Assembly: GCA_027579435.1 (NCBI GenBank)
Contig: JANBPK010000764.1
Coordinates: forward strand, 1 to 64,000
Reading direction: 5' to 3'
Length of the DNA: 64,000 nucleotides
Origin: Candolleomyces eurysporus
Taxonomy: Eukaryota; Basidiomycota; Agaricomycetes; Agaricales; Psathyrellaceae
The position numbers were made by a program, and so were the translations under genes. Shown here in pieces: positions 57,901-64,000 of this stretch. The notes below the pieces were generated by a model. It was not told where the DNA came from. It saw only the letters and a program-made list of their open reading frames with translations, and made no database searches. The first letter of the stretch is position 1, and each line of letters starts with the position of its first letter.

Positions 57901-59258
57901 GGATACAATCTTGTAGCAACTTCAGAACCTAAAAAAAAAAAATGCTGTTCAGCAAACGAGTTACTCAAGAAGGACGGCACTTACTAGGCTCCGTTTCTTT
58001 CAGTTCTTCCTCGTCCTTTAAGCTCTTGAACAGTTCGTCAATCTGACTTCGCTGAACCTCAACGCTTTTGGCAGAACTGGGTGGGGTTGACCACCGCATA
58101 TCCCTGTTGTTTGCGCTATTAGCGTGGCCGCCCGGAGGTGGATTGTGAGGATTATAATAGGGGTAGGTGTGGAGAATGGCGACGTTGAATGCTGAGGAGG
58201 GGTGGTCTAGTAGGAGGCCGCATTGCTGCAAAAACCCTGCAACCGCGGGTATATTTCCCTTTGGCGTGTATACGAGCATATGAAGCGGCAGTATAGGTAG
58301 CTAGGCAAAGCATTTGAGATTCAAGTGGAAAGTGAAAGAAAAATACAAAGACATACGCCTGGTCGCCCTTTCTTGATCTTCGCATCTAAACGTATCAACC
58401 CCTTGCCCAACATAGGGCCCAGAGATGTCGCGACCTTCTGCTCGACAACGCCAAATTGCTCGCCAGGTAGCATGTCCCCATTAGCGCCTCTTGACGTCGG
58501 CGTCTTGATGTGAATGGTGTCGNAGCTCCCGGGTTTATGCGGACTGTGTTCGTATTGCAATCGAACTGAGGCGCATTCATTATCAGAGTTGGAATCGCGA
58601 GGAGTAATATATGGGACGGGATAAAGGATCAGGGCGGTCACGGTGAGTTGCCCAATGCNATACGGGCGTCTTTGGGGGNAAGGTCTGGTGACAGGGCGGG
58701 GATTCGCTGCGGTTGCTGTTGAGGTGGCGGTGAAGGAGATGTTGTGAGATCAATTACTTGTCGTGACTGGGTGTTGTTCGAGTGTGCAGCTTCCGCAGGC
58801 TGCAGAAAAGCCTGAGGCTGTAGCAGGGGCGGCCTGGGTGGTCTTTGAGGGAAAAACGCGGACTGGGAGGAGGCGAAAGCGGGACGATATGTTGCTGGAG
58901 TTAGGGAATTCTCTGCCGAGAAGATTGCGGGAGCTGGAGCCGGTGGCCCTGGCGATCTTTGCCAGGGGGCTGCGTTCGAGGGCCCCGGCGTCGGCATAGA
59001 CGCGCTGTGCGGGCGAAACGAGGGTGGCGCAGATGGGCCATTCGAGCCCGGTGCAGATGGATAGCACTCCATGCGCGGTCTCTTCGCCATCCTGAAGAAG
59101 TCTGACTGCTGGTTGGGCACAGCGTTCGGGCCATCGTAGTCGTCGTCGTCGTCATCGCCAGTGAGATCAATATGGTTGTGCTGGGAGGNGAAGNGGGTCT
59201 GTGGGGGAAGCCCACGGGGAGGGTAGGCAAGTCCCGGGTCTGGGACGAGGGCAGCCAT
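54936..59258 (-). CDS. SNF2-RING translocase, ULS1/Rad16-like (putative STUbL)
   Basis: Disordered N-terminus with two SUMO-interaction-like motifs, HIDLTGDDDDDD and QVIDLTTSP, then PPKTPVCIGQLTVTALILYP. SNF2 N-lobe: DDMGLGKTIT (near 57640), LIICPLSTVANWEDQF, LDEAQSIKEP (near 56840), LTGTPVQNKLDD. An inserted RING finger (about 56160-55870): CVECCGELC, then LTKCQHLFCLECF and CSVCQASL. C-lobe: SQWTTMLDKIEDAL, SLKAGGVGLNLTAAQRVYLM, DRIHRLGQTRPVTTVKL. A RING within the SNF2 fold places it with Rad5/Rad16/HLTF/Uls1; the SIM pair points to Uls1, a SUMO-targeted ubiquitin ligase and DNA translocase. Several Ns: at 56279, 58659 and 58679 the frame needs the N dropped; at 58523, 59189 and 59194 it is in frame. 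About 11 introns. Confidence 0.85.
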
Positions 59259-59486
59259 CGGACTGGCTGGTAGGCGAGGTCGGGCGTTGAGGCGGAGGAC
59301 AGGAATTAAACCCAGAAGTGGACAAACCTGATAATATTGCGATAATTGTTGGCTTTGTCAGCACGCTTTTATTAGTCACACGGATTACGTCGCCGAGGTC
59401 GCCGCCAAGTGCTCAAATTTCAACATCTTAGTGCTATTGAAATCGGATACTGTGATATACATATGTATCTCCTTACATCTCTTCTT
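59259..59486. other. Intergenic, 228 bp
   Basis: Promoter of the ULS1-like gene and 3' flank of the RNase III-like gene. No gene seen. Confidence 0.35.
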
Positions 59487-60726
59487 TCAGGTCCAACCCA
59501 TTGCGTAAAAAGCTTGTCGCGCAGCTTCTTCCTTGGCCGTCTGTTTGCTGCTTCCCGTGCCCTCCCCTTTCGGAATCCCGTTCACTTTATTGATCGAGTC
59601 AGTCCGAGTCTATTTCGAATACAAGGGATCTACACACCAACACAGCGCACCAGCCATGTCCCCGCATGAGATGGTCCGCTGAACTGAGTTGTGTATTCTA
59701 CTGACACCCGCCTCTGTGCAGCCGTTTGGTTGAACAGAGGCAGGAATGGCAGATTAGGCTGTGCCGGTGCCAACGGATTAGTCCGTAACATGGTCGACGG
59801 TGGCGGCATGGGCACAGGCATTGGTGGCGGCATGGGCACAGGCATTGGTGGCGGCATATGAGGTGGGGCTTGCCTCACAGGTGAGGGCAAAGGTTGCGAA
59901 CCAAAGAAGATAGGTGGATGCGGCGGCGGAGGCGGAGACATGGGTGATCCTGGAGACACAAGCTCGGCCTTCACTTTCTTCAGTGGAGGCGGAGTCTGTG
60001 TCCGAGTAGGAGGCGGGGACTTCTCATTCACGACCATCGGCTCATGCGGGGTTTGTCCACCCATACTGGTCAAGTATTGTTCTAGTAGCTGTGCAATCCA
60101 CTGGTACGCAACGCTTTCACCTGAATCTGCGTAAAGGCCACCAACGTAAGCATGGAAGATCGCACGAGTTTCCTGCATGTTTGCCATGAGTTTTCCTGCC
60201 ACTACAGCTGAGATGAACCGCCACGAACCTTGGGTTTATTAATACTGTAGGACGAGCGAAGGTCAAGGGCGCAGCGGAGCTTAGTGAGAAGTTTGTAATG
60301 GGAAACCCAAGCATCAAAAGCCTCATCCGAAAGCAGCTCCAGTTTCTTCTCCTAGAGCGCAGCAGTTAGTAGCATGGGATTAGTGCACTTCCGAATCGAA
60401 CCTACCGTCAGCTGGTGTGCCTTGAGCATCGGCCGGTGGTTGTTCAGGGCGTTAGATACAGCGGCGTCGAGAACAAATTCCCCATAGAAGGAAAGTCTTT
60501 CGTTATCAGCATAATCATCGACGCCCATGCCCTGTGATGACTGCCGTCGAATCGACGGATGGGTGAAGACTTGGAGGAGGGTGTCGATATTAGTGATCGG
60601 GGGTAAGGCTGGGGCTCGAGCTGGATTGAAAGTGAATCCATCTCCATCGCGACTCCGTGCTCGTTTGAGATGTGTATAAGGCGGCGGTTCTGCGTAATGC
60701 AGACCGGGTTCGAGGACGAAATTCAT
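59487..60726 (-). CDS. RNase III-like protein with degenerate catalytic site and dsRBD
   Basis: The RNase III fold is recognisable by LLQVFTHPSIRR, DNERLSFYGEFVLDAAVSNAL and AIFHAYVGGLYADSG. Aligned by eye to the bacterial signature NERLEFLGD and ADTVEALIGG, the first Glu is kept, but the second Glu is Ser, the Asp is Glu, and the D-x-x-E pair of the second cluster is Ala and His. A Pro-rich linker (about 59700-60030) separates this from a C-terminal dsRNA-binding domain formed across an intron (TWLVRCVVNGIPKGEGTGSS, then KQTAKEEAARQAFYAMGW). Probably a dsRNA-binding, catalytically impaired protein, like several mitoribosomal or accessory RNase III relatives. Divergent from the FGH gene, 245 bp apart. 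Confidence 0.82.
59800..59858 (-). repeat. 24-nt tandem repeat, about 2.5 copies
   Basis: Units at 59800-59823 and 59824-59847 are identical, with a partial third. On the coding strand they encode Pro/Met/Val octamers (MPPPMPVP) in the linker between RNase III and dsRBD regions. Confidence 0.9.
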
Positions 60727-60971
60727 CCGAGTGGAGAGTCGTGGTGGTGAGAGCAGGCCAAGTAGCGAACAACCCCACTGCGGAAGGCCGGACCAGCGGC
60801 CGGTTGGTCGTGTTGCAATCCAAAGCCGAAATCAAACATCGACAAAGTGTCGTCACTCTAGACTCTCTACACGTGATAGAAGAAACTCTAGACAGAACAC
60901 ATATCCACCCTGATAAATGTTCTGCAGGAAGCTCCGTCTCATCTCCCACCACCACCCTTGTCTCTGTCATC
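60727..60971. promoter_or_regulatory. Divergent promoter region RNase III-like / FGH
   Basis: 245 bp between start codons. No specific element recognised. Confidence 0.35.
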
Positions 60972-62180
60972 ATGGCTGGCCCCCTTGAAAACNTATCATC
61001 TTCAAAGGTATTTGAAGGCGAACTGATCAAATACAAGTTCAAGGTGCGGAGATCAGAGATACCCCCTTCCGTCTTCTGAAAGGCAAACACGAATTCAGTC
61101 TGCCGCCCTGGGAGGATTGGATGCCCAGTTCAATCTCTTCATCCCTCTGCTGAAGAACGGTGCAAAGGCCCCCTTGCTCGTTTATCTCGCGGGTCTCACT
61201 TGCACCGAAGATAACGGGTAGGCAGTCCGATACACCCCTTGGATCATCAACACCAGTTCACACTGCCGCTAGTGCTCAGAAAGGTGGTTTCTTTGGTGCA
61301 GCTGCTGCCCAGGGCATCTCCATTATTTTCCCAGACACTTCCCCTCGGGGGGCCGGTGCTCCCGGAGAAGACGATGCCTGGGACTTTGGAACAGGTGCTG
61401 GCTTCTATCTAGATGCCACCAAACCTGAATACTCCAAGCACTACAATATGTACACCCACATCACTTCTGAGCTGCCCGAAGTGATCAAGGCAGCTGGTTT
61501 ACCCATCGTTTGTCATTCGCCGCTTTTCTCTCTGTATCAGGGAGTTAGAAAGTCTTTGCTGACAGGATCTCGACCGGCAATCCATCTTCGGCCATAGTAT
61601 GGGTGGCCATGGTGCCCTTGTGCTCTATCTTTCCTCGAAAACGAAACAATACCGTTCCGCATCGGCTTTCTCTCCTATTACTAACCCCTCCAAGTGCCCG
61701 TGGGGAGAGAAAGCTTTTAATGGCTATCTCGCAGGAGGGATTGAAGAAGGCGCTAAAACCTACGATGCAACGGAGCTGATTTCGCAAGCAAAGGAACCCC
61801 TTCATATCCTTGTGGATTATGCAAGCACCATTCCATGAAGTTGATGTCTATTCAATTGACTGACAGAGCGGTAGGGCACCGGCGATAACTTTTATAAGCA
61901 AGGCCAACTTTTACCGGAAAACTTCCTGAAGGCTGCGCGAGCTGCCGGTTACAATGAAGTTCAAGTCCGGGTGAGAAGCCATATCGATTACGACCACAGC
62001 TACTACTTTGTACGCCATTCTCTTCCGGTTTCTTCCTTGCCTATTGCTGACCATTTGGTTACCGAAGATCTCCACCTTCGCGGGAGACCACATCCATTGT
62101 AAGACGCCGATATACCTTCCTAATTTTAACCCTTTCTAACCGCAGTCCCCCAAGTCCATGCCAATTTCCTCAAAGCATAG
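60972..62180 (+). CDS. S-formylglutathione hydrolase (esterase D)
   Basis: Cytosolic thioesterase of formaldehyde detoxification: S-formylglutathione to glutathione and formate. Seven exons (60972-61043, 61099-61217, 61273-61507, 61566-61820, 61875-62009, 62068-62098, 62146-62180) give 293 residues exactly in frame. Motifs: VYLAGLTCTEDNG (oxyanion loop), DTSPRGAGAPGEDDAWDFGT, FYLDAT, IFGHSMGGHGAL with the nucleophilic Ser, FSPITNPSKCPWGEKAF, the acid region ILVDYGTGDNFY and YDHSYYFISTFAGDHIHF with the catalytic His. The N at 60993 falls in frame (codon NTA). The intron after 61820 has a GC donor (GCAAGC). The stop lies 56 bp from that of the convergent kinase gene. Confidence 0.95.
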
Positions 62181-62236
62181 AGTAAAGACAACAATCCAAA
62201 TTGCAGAATAGGAACTGTAACAATTGTATTTACTAG

Positions 62237-64000
62237 CTATCCTCCGGACAGTATCTTTCGTCGATAAACCAACTTCAAATCCTCCAATTCTGACTGGATC
62301 CAGATGTGGTTTAGTGCTCCGGCGACGGTTACACGTTGTGTGTAATCATGGACCAAAAGGGCTTCTACCAGAGAGCGTGCTGACGACGCAACGATGATAA
62401 ATATACACCACAGACCCGCGATNCCCAATTCCCTGCTTACCTTCTTGCAAACTGTGCCAAGGGTAATACGGATACTCCACATATCCCTGGATAATCATCG
62501 CCTTCACTCGGGCCTGCGTTTCGACCTGTGAGAGCTGCTGTTGACTGTGCTCGGGTCGACTTCCACGTTCTGCTGAATCATCCCAGTACGAGGACGGAAA
62601 ATCAGCCGAACCATTGTCAAACGGATGCGATCCACTGGTTTGAAGCGTCAGTCACATAGCAGATTACGGCAAAGTCGGCTAGCCGGATAAGGGCGCAGCA
62701 GAAAAAAAACCTACGACAGCATGATGTATAAGACGACTCCGGCACTCCAACAGTCGGCAGGCATCCTTCGGACAGTAGTCAGCAGGATAAGGTTTGGGCC
62801 GACGCAGACTCACTTACCCAACGTATCCCAGGTGCTTGTTATCCAGAGCCAAGATCCCTTCCGGAGGGAGATACGACACCGTTCCACATACGTTCAGCGT
62901 CTCTTGGTATGAATTCGGCCTCGCGAGTCCGAAATCCGCGATTAAGATCCGGGGATAGGGACCTGGCGCGTAGAGTAGTATATTCTCTGGCTAATGGCAA
63001 AAGAGAGTTTCAAGTCTGTNACAANTGACGAAATTTGCAGGTCCACCTCCCTTCAGATCTNGAAACGCCNCAAGCATTTATTTGGTTTGGTCAATTATCT
63101 CCGAGTGTAGGCACGNCGTACACACCTCGGTGGGCGATATGTCGACAATGAAGGTACTCAAGGCCTTTCAAAAGCTGAAACATGATGTATTTTGCCTCTG
63201 CTTCGCACAAGCGATGATTTCGGAGGCTTGCGGTCGANATGTATGTGAACAAATCGCCACCNGTGCACAGCTGCAAGAAGATGTGACTAGAGANAGGAAT
63301 GTGAGTACTCGAGTAGAACAATAAGGNCATTTCCGAACATGAATCCATTNTGCTCTTCTGTATCGTGAATTTCGTTGATGTTGGGCTCAATTTCCGACAT
63401 AAGGTTAGATATAGTGATGATCAATTGTATATGAANGGACTGACATGTTTCAGCGTCATGAGAATCCGCACTTCTTTCTTGACCTGGTTTATCTCATGCT
63501 CACGCCTCGTCCTGATGCTCTTGCACGCGATCTGTTTGTGATTCATTGGGTCAAACGCAAGATGGACAGTTGCGAATGAACCGGATCCAAGGGACTGTGA
63601 CATAACGATGTATCGTCCAATCCTCTGTACGACTGACTGGTCANTAAATTGATATGNTTACAATTTGAGTTTCCGTGCCTTTTGAATGAGAGGTTGGGTG
63701 ACCGGTTGGGTCGGATCGAACAAGCATGCTTTTTCGGTGGGCTCTTTCAAGACAAGATCACATGTGAAGGCTGATGAAAGGGTTCATTAATTTCTGGGGC
63801 GANGGTGAAGGAGACTCACAGAGCGAGTTTGGTAATTGAAGAACGTCACCGTTCATGAGGATGACAACAGTCTTGCGTATTGGCTGCCCATTTAGCGTTA
63901 TCCCGTTGCGCGAAACGTCCTACCCAATAAATATACGAAGGGCTCCTTTNGTGCGTCTGATAGAATCTGTGTAGACAATCGTACCTGGCAAGATACAATG
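62237..64000 (-). CDS. FHA-domain protein kinase, Rad53/Cds1/Mek1-like (5' part outside window)
   Basis: CAMK-group checkpoint-type kinase. Near 63880-63920 an FHA domain reads DVSRNGITLNGQPIRK then TVVILMNGDVLQLP, the phosphothreonine-binding fold. Kinase motifs follow: GSGSFATVHLA (glycine loop), IACKSI (VAIK Lys), GLEYLHCRHIAHR and PENILL (catalytic loop), ILIADFGLA (DFG), CGTVSYLPPE, ADCWSAGVVLYIMLSG, and a final LLVHDYTQRVTVAGALNHIW. This order of FHA then kinase fits Rad53/Cds1 or meiotic Mek1. About 19 Ns lie within it, most between 63000 and 64000, so exon borders there are uncertain, notably across HRDLK-PEN (63045-63120). The N-terminus lies beyond the right edge. Confidence 0.85.
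63020..63950. other. N-dense, low-quality stretch
   Basis: Roughly 17 single Ns occur between 63020 and 63950 (for example 63020, 63025, 63061, 63070, 63116, 63238, 63262, 63294), far denser than elsewhere in the window. Coding calls here are tentative. Confidence 0.9.

Overview
This window looks like ordinary nuclear DNA from a filamentous basidiomycete, most likely an Agaricomycete. Genes are packed on both strands and are cut by many short introns of roughly 50-60 bp with GT-AG (occasionally GC-AG) borders. Most encoded proteins belong to conserved eukaryotic or fungal families. I see no tRNA, rRNA, transposon, CRISPR array or clear biosynthetic cluster. I find 25 genes; the first and last run off the window edges.

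Layout. 1-4.1 kb: two tandem BCS1-like AAA ATPases (minus), the left one cut by the edge. 4.7-6.4 kb: membrane carbon-nitrogen hydrolase of Lnt-like architecture (minus). 6.8-8.8 kb: BCL7-like protein and Mediator subunit MED7 (minus). 9.1-12.8 kb: peroxisomal 4CL-like acyl-CoA ligase and mitoribosomal mS23 (plus). 12.9-19.6 kb: proteasome RPN5, an F-box-like protein and the replication factor SLD2 (minus). 19.7-25.6 kb: a KEN-box disordered protein and a large Pal1-like disordered protein (plus). 25.9-26.8 kb: splicing factor SF3A2/Prp11 (minus). 27.0-39.0 kb: RRP5 and a Mi-2/Mit1-type chromatin remodeller (plus). 39.2-41.1 kb: a lipase (minus), divergent from a tiny C2H2 gene. 41.9-47.1 kb: a kelch/coiled-coil Tea1-like polarity protein (plus). 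47.4-48.6 kb: a lipid-droplet hydrolase-like gene (minus), divergent from exocyst SEC8 (48.6-53.3 kb, plus). 53.3-60.7 kb: a LYR/Cup1-like protein, a ULS1-like SNF2-RING translocase and an RNase III-like protein (minus). 61.0-62.2 kb: S-formylglutathione hydrolase (plus). 62.2 kb to the edge: an FHA checkpoint-type kinase (minus, partial).

The genes do not form one pathway. Loose themes recur by chance or by conserved synteny: cell polarity and secretion (Pal1-like, Tea1-like, SEC8), chromatin (BCL7-like, Mit1-like, ULS1-like) and replication/cell cycle (SLD2, KEN-box protein, FHA kinase). The most distinctive sequence-level observations are these: an acyl-CoA ligase split into 19 exons, several of only 11-27 nt; an 8-nt exon in a splicing-factor gene; very short divergent promoters (35 and 49 bp between start codons), one holding a perfect TGACGTCA palindrome; a RNase III-like protein that has lost catalytic residues; and single Ns or C-homopolymers that break reading frames. 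I did not find a convincing undescribed multi-gene system.
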